A stretch of 64,000 nucleotides of DNA, taken from contig NZ_OPYI01000011.1 of NCBI RefSeq assembly GCF_900343085.1, positions 29,816 through 93,815 of the forward strand, written 5' to 3'. Source of the DNA: Aedoeadaptatus coli. GTDB lineage: Bacteria > Bacillota > Clostridia > Tissierellales > Peptoniphilaceae. Positions 43,054-52,056 of this stretch are shown in pieces. Numbering within the stretch: position 1 is the stretch's first letter; each line of letters starts with the position of its first letter. A program made the translations under genes and the position numbers. The notes below the pieces were generated by a model, which worked only from the letters and a program-made list of their open reading frames with translations, searched no databases and had not been told where the DNA came from.

Positions 43054-43797
43054 ATGAACAAATTATGGGAAGCGCTGAAAGATTTTAAATCCCGCGTGGA
43101 AATGGTGGAGCTGTCCCACCCGGTCAGCCCGAAGACGCCGCACTGGGCGGGCTTTCCGCCGATGGAAGGGGAGGAGATCTTTAATTTCAAAGAACACGCC
43201 TTTACGGCCATGCGTTACGGCATCGTGAGCCAATACGGCACCCACATCGACGCCCCGGGCCACTTCACCGAAGGGGGACGCATGTTGGACGAGCTGGATC
43301 CCAAGGACACGATTTTGCCTCTGGTCGTCGTGGATGTGGTGGAGAAGGTGAAGGCCGATGCCGATTACGTGGTTACGGAAAAAGACATTCTCGCCCACGA
43401 AAAGATCCACGGCACGATTCCCGAAGGCTGCTTTGTGGCCTTGAGAACCGATTGGTCCAAGCGCACGGAAAACTTCGACAACATCGACGAAAACGGCGTG
43501 AGCCACTACCCGGGCTGGTCCATTGCCGCATGCAAATTATTAATCGAAGAGCGAAAGGTCAAGGCCATCGGCCACGAAACATCGGACACGGACGCCTCGA
43601 TTATTTCCAACGAAGCCGGCGGACTTCCCGTGGAAACCTATGTCTTGGCCCAAGACATTTACCAAATCGAGCTTATGCGGAATCTGGATAAAATGCCCGC
43701 CACAGGCGGCGTGATCTCCGTGGGCTATCCCAATGTGGTTCACGGCCCCGGATTCACCGCCCGCTGCTTCGGCTTTTATGAAAGGGAAGAAAAGTAA
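43054..43797 (+). CDS. Cyclase-family metal hydrolase
   Basis: 247 residues of the cyclase/kynurenine-formamidase-like fold. The metal motif is YGTHIDAPGHF (HxxxDxxxHF), with VELSHPVSP, FVALRTDWS and GHETSDTD further on. Members hydrolyse amides or esters, for example formylkynurenine or isatin; the substrate here cannot be told. As there is no kynurenine gene nearby and trpP is remote, I do not assign KynB. It has a bidirectional terminator after it. Confidence 0.85.
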   Translation: MNKLWEALKDFKSRVEMVELSHPVSPKTPHWAGFPPMEGEEIFNFKEHAFTAMRYGIVSQYGTHIDAPGHFTEGGRMLDELDPKDTILPLVVVDVVEKVKADADYVVTEKDILAHEKIHGTIPEGCFVALRTDWSKRTENFDNIDENGVSHYPGWSIAACKLLIEERKVKAIGHETSDTDASIISNEAGGLPVETYVLAQDIYQIELMRNLDKMPATGGVISVGYPNVVHGPGFTARCFGFYEREEK

Positions 43798-43815
43798 ATA
43801 GATGCCCATGAAAAA

Positions 43816-43845
43816 AGAGCAAGACCCGAACGTCTTGCTCTCTTT
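43816..43845. terminator. Bidirectional terminator, cyclase and PBP genes
   Basis: AGAGCAAGAC (43816-43825) pairs with GTCTTGCTCT (43832-43841), flanked by As on the left and TTTC on the right, between converging genes. Confidence 0.86.
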
Positions 43846-43857
43846 CTTTGCGGCGAA

Positions 43858-46239
43858 TTAATTTCCGTTATTTCCGCCCTGTTGGCCGCTCTTGTTGCCG
43901 CCTTTCGAGGATTGGGAATCGGAATTGCCGTTTTGTTTGTCTTGATCCTTGTCCTTATCTTCTTCCGTCTTCTTCGGTTTCGGCGGAACGTTACGATAAA
44001 GATTTCTCAGGCCCTTGGGCGAGGTGCCTTCGGCAAAGATTTCCGTGTAGCCCGAAACGGGAATGTACTTCTTGTACAGTCCGTCTTCCGGTGCAACGAA
44101 ATCTTTGTACTCCAAGTCCGCGTGGACGTCGCGCATAATGGAGCGCCACAGATTGGCCGCCATACGGGAGTAGTCCCACAGGGGCGTGTTGTCGTCGTTG
44201 CCGATCCAAACGGCGCCGGTGTAGTAGGGCGTGAAGCCGACGAACCAACTGTCTCTCTTGCGGTTGGTGGTCCCGGTCTTGCCGGCGATGGCCTGTCCGC
44301 TGAAATTGGCGTAGGTCCCCGTGCCGCTCTTTACGACGGTTTCCAGCATGGACGTCATAATGTAGGCGTTTTGCGGGGAAGTGATTTCAACTTCTTCCTT
44401 GGGATTTTCGTAGATGACTTTGCCGCTCTTATCGGTGATTTTGTCGATAAAGGTGGGCTTAATGAACTTGCCTTCGTTGGGGAAGGTGCTGAAGGCCCCG
44501 GCCATTTCCAAGGGGCTGATGCCTACGGTCATGCCGCCCAAGGTGAGGGAGGCCAAGTTCACGTCGTTGTATTTGCTCGTGTCGATATTGGGATACTTGT
44601 CTTTATCTTCGGGAAGAACCAAGCTTGAGATCTGCATTTTCTTTAAATTGTCGATCATCATTTGAGCCGCTTCGTCTTCGCCGGGGGCCAGGCCCTTGCC
44701 GACGAGGTATGCGCCGACGTTTGACGAGTTGCGAACCAAATTCCGCACCGTGGCCCAGCCTTGGTAACCCGTTGAGTTTTTCGGCCAGCCGCCCGGGCGG
44801 GGAAGGTCGCGGTAGACGTCCCCGGCGGTGCCGCCCTTGTTTAAGAGGGCGAGGTAGGGGCCGATGGGCTTAATGGACGAGCCCGGTTGACGGGGATTTT
44901 TCGCCCGGTTCAAAATATTGTTGCCGCCGATGCCGCGGCCGCCGACGATGGCCACCACTTCACCGGTGTGGTGATCCATAATGGTAATGCCGACTTGGGG
45001 CTGAATAATGCCCTTTTCGTTGGTGTGACGGCCGGGGAAGAAGCTGTTTTGGGAAACTTTTTCTTCCAAGATCTTTTGAATGTCCAGATTCAGCGGCGTG
45101 TCGATGACCAGCCCGCCGTTGTAGAGAATCTGTTGGGCTTCGTCTTTTTTGTAGCCCTTTTCCTTCAGAATATCCAGAACTTCGTCTTTCACTGCATCCA
45201 CGTAGTAGGACGAAATGCCCTTGGTGGTGTGGGTGCCTAAGTCCAGATGAATCTCTTCGTTAATGGCGTCTTTCATGGTGGATTCGTCGATCATGCCCAG
45301 GGAATTCATTTTGTGAAGAATCAATTCCTGACGCTTTTTGCTGGCGGGATTGGCCACGGCCTTTCTGGCCACCAAAACCCCCGATGCGATTTGGCTGTGC
45401 TCGAAGGGATCGATTAAATCTTTTTCCGCCAGGGCGTCGCCTAATTCCTTGTCATGCTCCGTCACTTCCGCGCCGATGGATTCGGCGGGAATGAGACTGA
45501 ACTCGATGGCGTCCAGATCGTCGTCCGCCTCGATGGGCACGGCGTTAAAAGGCGTGTACTCCGAAGGGCGATTGGTAATGCCCACGATCATGGCCGCTTC
45601 GGCCAGGGAAAGCTCGCTGACGTCTTTGTCGAAGAAGGTCTTCGATGCGGCTTCTACGCCCTTGGTGCCTTTGGAGAAGGCGGCGGAGTTTAAATAGGCT
45701 TCCAAAATCTGCTCTTTACTTAAATTGCTCTCCAATTGGAAGGCGTAGTAAATGTCCTGAAACTTTCGAGCGTAGCTTTTTACCGGCGAGGTGTACAGGT
45801 TTTTTGCCACCTGCATGGTAATGGTGGAGCCCCCTTGACTGAAGTCCATGCTCTGGAGATTGCGCACGGTGGCCGAAACCAGGCGGCGGAAATCCACGCC
45901 GTGGTGCTCGTAAAACCGCTGGTCCTCAATGGCCACGGCTGCATCGAGCAAGTAATCGGGCATGCGCTTAATGGGCACCCACTCGCTGAATTCATTTTGT
46001 ACCAATTGCTCTACATTGTCGCCGTTTTTGTCGCGCACCACCGAGGTTTCCGAAATAGCCGAACGGATATTTTTCGGATCGATGGCCGGCGACTGGCTGA
46101 TCGCCGTCACGGCGTAGGCCACGGCGATGCCCACCATGGTAATGCCTGCGATGACGATTAATAATAATAGGATTTTAAAGGCCGAGCTCCAACGGAGTGA
46201 ATTTTCCTCTCGTTGATTCCGGCCGGATCGTTTACCCAT
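43858..46239 (-). CDS. Class A penicillin-binding protein (PBP1A-like)
   Basis: Bifunctional cell-wall enzyme of 793 residues: one membrane helix (near residues 22-45), a GT51 glycosyltransferase domain with EDQRFYEHHGVDF, GGSTITMQVAKNLY and LSLAEAAMIVGI, and a transpeptidase domain with SxxK (PGSSIKP), SxN (SSN) and KTGTT. The C-terminus is a low-complexity tail rich in K, D, N, Q and G, likely in the wall. The ATG at 46239 has AAGGAGG ahead; an upstream in-frame ATG (46254) lies before that site. Confidence 0.94.
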   Translation of the reverse strand: MGKRSGRNQREENSLRWSSAFKILLLLIVIAGITMVGIAVAYAVTAISQSPAIDPKNIRSAISETSVVRDKNGDNVEQLVQNEFSEWVPIKRMPDYLLDAAVAIEDQRFYEHHGVDFRRLVSATVRNLQSMDFSQGGSTITMQVAKNLYTSPVKSYARKFQDIYYAFQLESNLSKEQILEAYLNSAAFSKGTKGVEAASKTFFDKDVSELSLAEAAMIVGITNRPSEYTPFNAVPIEADDDLDAIEFSLIPAESIGAEVTEHDKELGDALAEKDLIDPFEHSQIASGVLVARKAVANPASKKRQELILHKMNSLGMIDESTMKDAINEEIHLDLGTHTTKGISSYYVDAVKDEVLDILKEKGYKKDEAQQILYNGGLVIDTPLNLDIQKILEEKVSQNSFFPGRHTNEKGIIQPQVGITIMDHHTGEVVAIVGGRGIGGNNILNRAKNPRQPGSSIKPIGPYLALLNKGGTAGDVYRDLPRPGGWPKNSTGYQGWATVRNLVRNSSNVGAYLVGKGLAPGEDEAAQMMIDNLKKMQISSLVLPEDKDKYPNIDTSKYNDVNLASLTLGGMTVGISPLEMAGAFSTFPNEGKFIKPTFIDKITDKSGKVIYENPKEEVEITSPQNAYIMTSMLETVVKSGTGTYANFSGQAIAGKTGTTNRKRDSWFVGFTPYYTGAVWIGNDDNTPLWDYSRMAANLWRSIMRDVHADLEYKDFVAPEDGLYKKYIPVSGYTEIFAEGTSPKGLRNLYRNVPPKPKKTEEDKDKDQDKQNGNSDSQSSKGGNKSGQQGGNNGN

Positions 46240-46401
46240 AGAAACCTCCTTCATAATTGTCTATTATATCAAAAGGATCTGACTTGTTGACAGGAATTCC
46301 GCGAATTTCACCATCTTAACAAAAAGATGGATTTTTATTTTCTTTTCAGGGGAAAGAAAGGCGATGGATTGCCATTTCCTGCCGTGATAGGGGCGAAGAT
46401 A

Positions 46402-46410
46402 TGGTATAAT
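46402..46410 (+). promoter_or_regulatory. Extended -10 before the P1 peptidase
   Basis: TGGTATAAT, an extended -10 with a perfect TATAAT (46405-46410), 24 bases before the ATG. No -35 match is seen, as is usual for this class. Confidence 0.6.
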
Positions 46411-46434
46411 CGTTTCGTTAAAAAAGGAGGGAGT

Positions 46435-47352
46435 ATGTATTCGGGACACTTAACCGACGTGGCGAACATCGCCGTCGGTCACAAGGAAGATGAAAATGGC
46501 GGCACCGGCGTCACGGTGATTGTCGCGCCGAAAGGCTCCACCGCCGGCGTGGACGTCAGAGGCGGCGCACCGGGCACCAGGGAGTGTGTGCTCCTGGGCC
46601 CGACCTACGCCGTAAGCGAAGTGCACGCCATCGTCTTAAGCGGCGGATCGGCCTTCGGCCTGGACAGCGCCACCGGCATTATGGAAGCCTTACGAGACGA
46701 CGGGATCGGCTTCGATGTGGGCGTGGGCGTGGTGCCCATCGTGCCCGCCGCCGTCTTGTTCGATTTGACGTATAAAAGGGCCGACGCTTGGCCCGACAAG
46801 GCCATGGGAAGGGCCGCCTATGATGCGGCAAGCGTTGATGACAAGAGGCAGGGCGCCATCGGTGCCGGCTGCGGCGCCACGGTGGCGAAGACCATGGGCC
46901 CCGCCTACGCGAAAAAATCCGGCGTGGGAAGCGCCTCCATCACCGTGGGGGACGTGGTGTTTTCCGCTTTGGTCGTAGTGAATGCCTTCGGCCACATTCA
47001 GGATGCGGAAACCGGCGAGGTTTTGGCGGCACCGGAAGTGGACGGCGTCACCTATTCCGTGGAAGAGGCCCTTCTAAAAGGCGCCGTGGATTTCGAAAAG
47101 GGGAAGCATCAAAACACCACTTTGGGCGTCGTGGCCACCAACGGCCGCTTCTCGAAGACCGAGCTCTGTAAATTGGCATCCGTGGCCCACAACGGCTACG
47201 CGAAATCCATTACCCCGGTGCACACGGGCCTGGACGGAGACACGATTTTTTCTCTGGCCACAAATGAAGTGGACTGCTCCATGCAGCTGGCGGAGTATTA
47301 CCTGCCGAAGGTCATGGCACGGGCCGTGGCAAACAGTTTGTACAGCGTATAA
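46435..47352 (+). CDS. P1 (S58, DmpA-like) family peptidase
   Basis: 305 residues of the self-cleaving aminopeptidase fold. GTGVTVIVAPKGSTAGVDVRGGAPGTRE and VLSGGSAFGLDSATGIMEAL are typical of the bacterial P1 peptidase group, as is GAIGAGCGATVAK and LVVVNAFGHI, near the expected internal cleavage site. The proteins release N-terminal residues from small peptides or amides; the substrate is unknown. The ATG at 46435 follows AAAGGAGGG. An upstream in-frame start overlaps the promoter. The S-component gene follows by 49 bases. Confidence 0.85.
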   Translation: MYSGHLTDVANIAVGHKEDENGGTGVTVIVAPKGSTAGVDVRGGAPGTRECVLLGPTYAVSEVHAIVLSGGSAFGLDSATGIMEALRDDGIGFDVGVGVVPIVPAAVLFDLTYKRADAWPDKAMGRAAYDAASVDDKRQGAIGAGCGATVAKTMGPAYAKKSGVGSASITVGDVVFSALVVVNAFGHIQDAETGEVLAAPEVDGVTYSVEEALLKGAVDFEKGKHQNTTLGVVATNGRFSKTELCKLASVAHNGYAKSITPVHTGLDGDTIFSLATNEVDCSMQLAEYYLPKVMARAVANSLYSV

Positions 47353-47401
47353 TTTTTCGTGAAACAGACCGGCATCCATGGGAGCCGGATCGGAGGTTTT
47401 T

Positions 47402-48163
47402 ATGAACAACAAAATGAAAAAACCCTTTCTCACCACCCGGGAGATCGTGATTATCGGCATTCTCGGTGCCATTACCGTGGTCTTGGGCATGACGCCCTTG
47501 GGTTTTGTGCCCATCGGCCCCTTAAATGCCACCACCATGCACATACCCGTCCTCATCGCCGCCTTTATCGAAGGGCCGGTGGTCGGCGGCTTCGTGGGAC
47601 TGATCTTCGGGCTCAGCTCCCTCTTCAACGCCATTACCCGCCCGACCCCCATCTCCTTTGTCTTCTACAATCCCCTCATATCCATCTTGCCGCGCATCCT
47701 TTTAGGCGTGATCTCCGCCTATATTTTCCGCTTCTTTAAATCCTTCGACGCCGACGGATTAAAGAAAATGGGCATGGCGGCATGGCTCGGCGTCATCGTC
47801 TTTTTGGCCGTGGGCCTTTATAAAAACATCGCCGCAAAAACCTACGGGGCCTCCGCTATTTTAAACGGCGGCTTCCTCGTCCTTTCCGCGGTTCTGTTTA
47901 TTTGGATTATGCGGACAAAAACCAAGGCGAGCGCCGTGGTCCTTGCGGCCTTCGTCTCCACCATCCTCCACTCCGTCATGGTCATGGGCGGCATTTATAT
48001 CTTCTTCGCTCAGGAATTTGTTCGCGCCATCGGGGCGTCGGAGGCTTTGGTCAATTCAGTTATATTCGGTACGATTATTACTTCGGGCGTGCCTGAGGGA
48101 ATCCTCGCAGGCATCGTCTCCACCGGCGTCGTCACGGCGTGGACGGCCGGTAAAAGCAGATAG
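47402..48163 (+). CDS. ECF transporter S component, candidate PanT
   Basis: Membrane protein of 253 residues, about six helices, with S-component features: REIVIIGILGAITVVLGMTPLGFVPIGPL, ALIAAFIEGPVVGG-like stretch (VLIAAFIEGPVVGGFVGL), and a late VPEGILAGIVSTGVV. It lies directly before coaX (17 bases), an arrangement that points to pantothenate uptake. It would dock on the EcfA1-EcfA2-EcfT module at 10608. The assignment rests on neighbourhood, since S components diverge fast in sequence. It is longer than the usual 180-200 residues, with an extra hydrophilic loop. Confidence 0.72.
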   Translation: MNNKMKKPFLTTREIVIIGILGAITVVLGMTPLGFVPIGPLNATTMHIPVLIAAFIEGPVVGGFVGLIFGLSSLFNAITRPTPISFVFYNPLISILPRILLGVISAYIFRFFKSFDADGLKKMGMAAWLGVIVFLAVGLYKNIAAKTYGASAILNGGFLVLSAVLFIWIMRTKTKASAVVLAAFVSTILHSVMVMGGIYIFFAQEFVRAIGASEALVNSVIFGTIITSGVPEGILAGIVSTGVVTAWTAGKSR

Positions 48164-48180
48164 AATCAAGTGGGTGCATT

Positions 48181-48954
48181 ATGTTATTAGCAATCGATGT
48201 CGGAAATACAAATATCGTCTTCGGGGCGTATAAGGGAAAAGAACTGATTCACGACTGGCGCATTTCCTCGGATCAAAACAAGACCAGCGACGAATTCGGC
48301 ATGTTGGTCACGGAAATGTTGGACAATGTGCAGTTGAAGCCGGTGAATATCGAAGCGGTGATCATGTCTTCGGTGGTGCCGAATATTATGCACACCATGC
48401 AGAACATGATCGTGAAATACTTTCACCGCTACCCGATTATCGTCGGCGCCGGCGTCAAGACGGGAATCAATATTCGCTACGACAATCCCAAGGAAGTGGG
48501 GGCCGACCGCATCGTCAATGCCGTGGCCGCTGTGGAAAAATACGGCGGGCCCTGCATCATCATCGACTTGGGCACGGCCATCACCTTTTGCGTCGTGGAC
48601 GGAAAGAAGAATTACCTGGGCGGCTTGATCCTGCCGGGCATTGCCATTTCCGCCGAGGCCCTGGTGTCCCGCACGTCGAAGCTGCCGAAAATCGAAATCA
48701 TTCGGCCGGAGAAAGTCATCGGGAAAAACACGGTGAGCAGCATGCAAAACGGCCTCTACTTCGGCTTTTCCACCATGATCGACGGCATCCTCACCCACAT
48801 CTGCAACGAATTGGGCATGGGGAGCGAAGAAATTAATATCATCGCCACCGGCGGCTTCGCCAATCTCCTGGTCTCTGACAGCCGCTACGATATTATTATC
48901 GACCGCGACTTAACCATGGACGGGCTCAGAATTCTCTACGAGATGAACAGCTAA
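48181..48954 (+). CDS. coaX: Type III pantothenate kinase
   Basis: First step of coenzyme A synthesis, pantothenate to 4'-phosphopantothenate, in the cytosol. The 257 residues are of the ASKHA fold: LAIDVGNTNIVFGAY, GADRIVNAVAAVEKYG, IIDLGTAITFCVVDG and YLGGLILPGI. The type III enzyme is not inhibited by CoA. It shares a base with the dus start (TAATG). The S-component gene upstream probably feeds it. Confidence 0.95.
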   Translation: MLLAIDVGNTNIVFGAYKGKELIHDWRISSDQNKTSDEFGMLVTEMLDNVQLKPVNIEAVIMSSVVPNIMHTMQNMIVKYFHRYPIIVGAGVKTGINIRYDNPKEVGADRIVNAVAAVEKYGGPCIIIDLGTAITFCVVDGKKNYLGGLILPGIAISAEALVSRTSKLPKIEIIRPEKVIGKNTVSSMQNGLYFGFSTMIDGILTHICNELGMGSEEINIIATGGFANLLVSDSRYDIIIDRDLTMDGLRILYEMNS

Positions 48955-49898
48955 TGGCCTTTACCATTGCCCTGGCCCCCATGGCGGGCTACACGGACCA
49001 AAGTTTTCGCCGCATTTGCACGGCATACGGCATGGATTATTCCACCACGGAAATGGTGAGCGCCAAGGCCCTTTACTACAAAGACAAAAAGACCCGCCGC
49101 CTCATGGCCGTGGCACAGGACGAGGCGCCGGTGAGCCTGCAGCTTTTTGGTGACGAGGCGGCTATTTTTCGCGCCGTCCTTGAAGATCTCGGCGACAAAT
49201 TAAAAATCTACCGCAGCCTGGATATTAACATGGGCTGTCCCGCGCCGAAAATCGTGAAGACCGGGGCGGGAAGCGCCCTCTTAAAGACGCCGGATAAGGC
49301 CCGGGCCATTTTAGAGGCATGCGTGGAAACCTCCCCCATCCCCGTTTCCGTCAAAATCCGAAAGGGCTTCGAGGAAGGGAGCGAGGAGGGGATGGAAATC
49401 GCAAAAATCGCCGAAGCGGCCGGCGTAAGCGAAATCACCGTCCACGGAAGAAGCCGGGAAGCCTATTACAGCGGATCGGCGGACTGGGACTTTATTTCCC
49501 GCGTGGCCGAGGCTGTATCCGTGCCCGTCGTGGGAAACGGCGACATTCAGTGGGCGGAAGATGTGCTCAATCGCATGGACGAATCCTTCGAGGGCGTGGC
49601 CATCGGCCGCGGCGCCGTGGGCCATCCCTTTCTCTTTCGGGAGATCCGCGCGGCCCTTCGTGGCGAGGCCATGGAAGCGCCGAGCCAAAGAGAAATCATC
49701 GCCGTGGCCAAGGAGCACTTGGCGCTGAGCGTGGCGGAAAAAGGCGAGCACCTCGGCGTCATCGAAATGCGCAAGCACTTTATCGGCTACTTAAAAGGCT
49801 TCAGCGAAGCGAAAAGGCGTCGCAACGAAATCCTCTCCCTTTCCGAAAAAGACGCCATCGACGCCTACCTGGACCGATTGGCGGAAGAGGCCCGTTAA
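48954..49898 (+). CDS. dus: tRNA-dihydrouridine synthase
   Basis: FMN enzyme reducing uridines of the tRNA D-loop. The 314 residues hold LAPMAGYTDQSFRRIC, DINMGCPAPKIVKTGAGSALL (catalytic cysteine), ITVHGRSREAYYSGSADW and GVAIGRGAVGHPFLFREI, then the helical C-terminal domain. Which position is modified (DusB-like) is not certain. It is translated directly from the coaX stop. The next promoter begins on the base after its stop. Confidence 0.94.
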   Translation: MAFTIALAPMAGYTDQSFRRICTAYGMDYSTTEMVSAKALYYKDKKTRRLMAVAQDEAPVSLQLFGDEAAIFRAVLEDLGDKLKIYRSLDINMGCPAPKIVKTGAGSALLKTPDKARAILEACVETSPIPVSVKIRKGFEEGSEEGMEIAKIAEAAGVSEITVHGRSREAYYSGSADWDFISRVAEAVSVPVVGNGDIQWAEDVLNRMDESFEGVAIGRGAVGHPFLFREIRAALRGEAMEAPSQREIIAVAKEHLALSVAEKGEHLGVIEMRKHFIGYLKGFSEAKRRRNEILSLSEKDAIDAYLDRLAEEAR

Positions 49899-49963
49899 TT
49901 GACAGACGGAGCATTTTTTTATATAATAGGGCGACTTGATTACATGGACCCGACGTCGGGTCC
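49899..49963 (+). promoter_or_regulatory. Consensus promoter and palindromic leader of greA
   Basis: TTGACA (49899-49904), 17 bases and TATAAT (49922-49927) are perfect consensus. The leader has an 18-base perfect palindrome (49946-49963, GGACCCGAC and GTCGGGTCC) followed by TTTCTTC, a hairpin of uncertain effect between start site (about 49934) and greA. Confidence 0.87.
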
Positions 49964-50002
49964 TTTCTTCATAAACGACGAGAAACGAAGTGGAGTGATA
50001 CT

Positions 50003-50482
50003 ATGGCAGAAAATGAAGTATTAATTACAGAAGAAGGCTTAGAGAAAATCGAAAGCGAGATCGAATACTTAAAAACCGTTCGCCGCAAGGAAGTGGCCGA
50101 GCGGATTAAAGTGGCCCTGGGCTACGGCGACCTCTCGGAAAACTCCGAGTACGACGAAGCGAAAAACGAACAGGCCCAAGTGGAAGAGCGCATCGCCAAA
50201 TTGGAATACATGGCGCGAAACGCCAAAGTGGTGAAGGGCAACGACCTGAACGATCAAATCGTCAATGTAGGAAGCGCCGTCACCGTCGTAGACGAAGACA
50301 CGCAAGAAGAAGATACCTACTACATCGTGGGCAGCGCCGAGGCCGATCCTCTGGAAGGAAAAATTTCCAACGAAAGCCCCATCGGTGCCGGACTCATGGG
50401 CATGGGCATCGGCGAGGTGGCCGATATCGATGTGCCCCAAGGCAAAGTCAGACTCAAGGTATTGAAGATTTCCATCGCATAA
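50003..50482 (+). CDS. greA: Transcription elongation factor GreA
   Basis: 159 residues. An N-terminal antiparallel coiled coil reaches into the RNA polymerase secondary channel; its tip carries the acidic pair in DLSENSEYDEAK. The C-terminal FKBP-like domain follows (VTVVDEDTQEEDTYYIVG, SPIGAGLMGMGIGE). It rescues backtracked polymerase by stimulating cleavage of the RNA 3' end. Coexpressed with lysS 17 bases downstream, from a consensus promoter. Confidence 0.96.
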   Translation: MAENEVLITEEGLEKIESEIEYLKTVRRKEVAERIKVALGYGDLSENSEYDEAKNEQAQVEERIAKLEYMARNAKVVKGNDLNDQIVNVGSAVTVVDEDTQEEDTYYIVGSAEADPLEGKISNESPIGAGLMGMGIGEVADIDVPQGKVRLKVLKISIA

Positions 50483-50498
50483 GAGTAGGAGGTAGACC

Positions 50499-52004
50499 AT
50501 GGCGAAAGGCCAAAAGAGCAGTGAAGTAAGAGAACAGAAACTTAAGAAGGTCCAAAATTTAATCGACGAAGGCATGAATCCCTACATCGTCGAAAAATAC
50601 GACGTGGACACCTACACCAAAGACATCGTCGACAACTTCGACGCCATGGAAGGCAAGACCGTCTCCGTGGCCGGCCGGATTATTTCCAAGCGCCGTCACG
50701 GAAAAATCGCCTTTTTAGACGTACAGGACACCTACGGACAAATCCAAATCTTCGCCAAGAAAAACATTTTGGAAGATGCCTATGAAGTGGTAAAGGCCGC
50801 CGATGTCGGCGACTTTTTCGGCGTGAAGGGCAAGGTCATCAAGACCGAAGCCGGCGCCATTTCCGTGGAAGCGGAGGAAGTCGCCCTCTTGTCCAAGAGC
50901 ATTCAGGTGCTGCCGGAAAAATACCACGGCTTAAAGGACATGGACCTCAGATACCGCCAACGCTACGTGGACCTCATCGTCAACCCCGACGTGAAAGAGG
51001 TCTTCTTCAAGCGCTCCGCCATCATTAAAGCCATTCGGGAATTTTTAGACGACAAGGGCTTCTTGGAAGTTGAAACCCCGATTTTAGGCAATGTGGCCGG
51101 CGGCGCCAACGCCCGTCCCTTCCTGACTCACCACAACGCCCTGGACATCGACCTGCAAATGCGCATCGCCAACGAACTTTTCCTGAAGCGCCTCATCGTC
51201 GGCGGTTTCGATAAAGTTTACGAAATGGGCAAAATGTTCAGAAACGAAGGCATGGACACCCGCCACAATCCGGAATTTACCAATATCGAATTGTACCAAG
51301 CTTACGTAGACATGGACGAAATGATGCACATTACCGAGCACATGTTTGCCTATGCCGCTGAAAAAGTGCTGGGATCCGCCGTGATCAATTACCAAGGCAC
51401 GGAAATCGACCTGACGCCGCCGTGGAACCGCGTGGCCATGGAAGATGCCGTAAAAGAATACGCCGGCGTGGATTTCTCCACCGTGGAAACCGACGAAGAA
51501 GCCCTGGCCATCGCCAAGGAAAAGGGCCTGGACGTGCAACCTTTCTGGACCCGCGGCCACGTCATCAGCGAAATGTTTGAAGAATTCTGCGAAGAAAAAC
51601 TCATTCAGCCCACCTTCGTCACCGGCCATCCGGTGGAAGTGAGCCCCTTGGCCAAGCGGGATCCCAAGGACCCCCGCATTACCCGCCGCTTCGAAGCCTT
51701 CATTAACACCTGGGAATTTGCCAATGCCTTCAGCGAGTTAAACGACCCCATCGACCAACGGGCCCGTTTCGAAGAGCAAGTGGCGGATCAGGAAAAAGGC
51801 GACGACGAAGCCCATCCCATGGACTACGACTTCATCAACGCCATCGAAGTGGGCCTTCCCCCCACAGGCGGCTTGGGGATCGGCGTGGACCGCATGATCA
51901 TGCTTTTGACCGACCAATCCAGCATTCGCGACGTTCTCTTCTTCCCCACCATGAAACCTTTGGGCGAAGGCGAAAGCGAATCCTGGGACGAAGACGAAGA
52001 ATAA
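50499..52004 (+). CDS. lysS: Lysine--tRNA ligase, class II
   Basis: Charges tRNA-Lys. The 501 residues have an anticodon-binding OB domain ([23 protein letters not shown]) and a class II catalytic core: motif 1 with FLEVETPIL, motif 2 in [20 protein letters not shown], and motif 3 in [15 protein letters not shown]. The greA-lysS pair occurs in other Bacillota. The protein opens with a short basic helix. A terminator follows. Confidence 0.96.
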   Translation: MAKGQKSSEVREQKLKKVQNLIDEGMNPYIVEKYDVDTYTKDIVDNFDAMEGKTVSVAGRIISKRRHGKIAFLDVQDTYGQIQIFAKKNILEDAYEVVKAADVGDFFGVKGKVIKTEAGAISVEAEEVALLSKSIQVLPEKYHGLKDMDLRYRQRYVDLIVNPDVKEVFFKRSAIIKAIREFLDDKGFLEVETPILGNVAGGANARPFLTHHNALDIDLQMRIANELFLKRLIVGGFDKVYEMGKMFRNEGMDTRHNPEFTNIELYQAYVDMDEMMHITEHMFAYAAEKVLGSAVINYQGTEIDLTPPWNRVAMEDAVKEYAGVDFSTVETDEEALAIAKEKGLDVQPFWTRGHVISEMFEEFCEEKLIQPTFVTGHPVEVSPLAKRDPKDPRITRRFEAFINTWEFANAFSELNDPIDQRARFEEQVADQEKGDDEAHPMDYDFINAIEVGLPPTGGLGIGVDRMIMLLTDQSSIRDVLFFPTMKPLGEGESESWDEDEE

Positions 52005-52010
52005 ATCCGA

Positions 52011-52036
52011 GGCCTTGCAAGTGCAAGGTCTTTTTT
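52011..52036 (+). terminator. Terminator after lysS
   Basis: GGCCTTGC (52011-52018) pairs with GCAAGGTC (52023-52030), with a G-T pair, followed by TTTTTT. Confidence 0.86.
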
Positions 52037-52056
52037 ATAGGAAGAAGGGAGAAATC

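Noticed and set aside
43054..43797. Kynurenine formamidase (kynB) call
   Set aside because: The fold fits the cyclase family, but no tryptophan-degradation gene is near, so the specific name is not supported.
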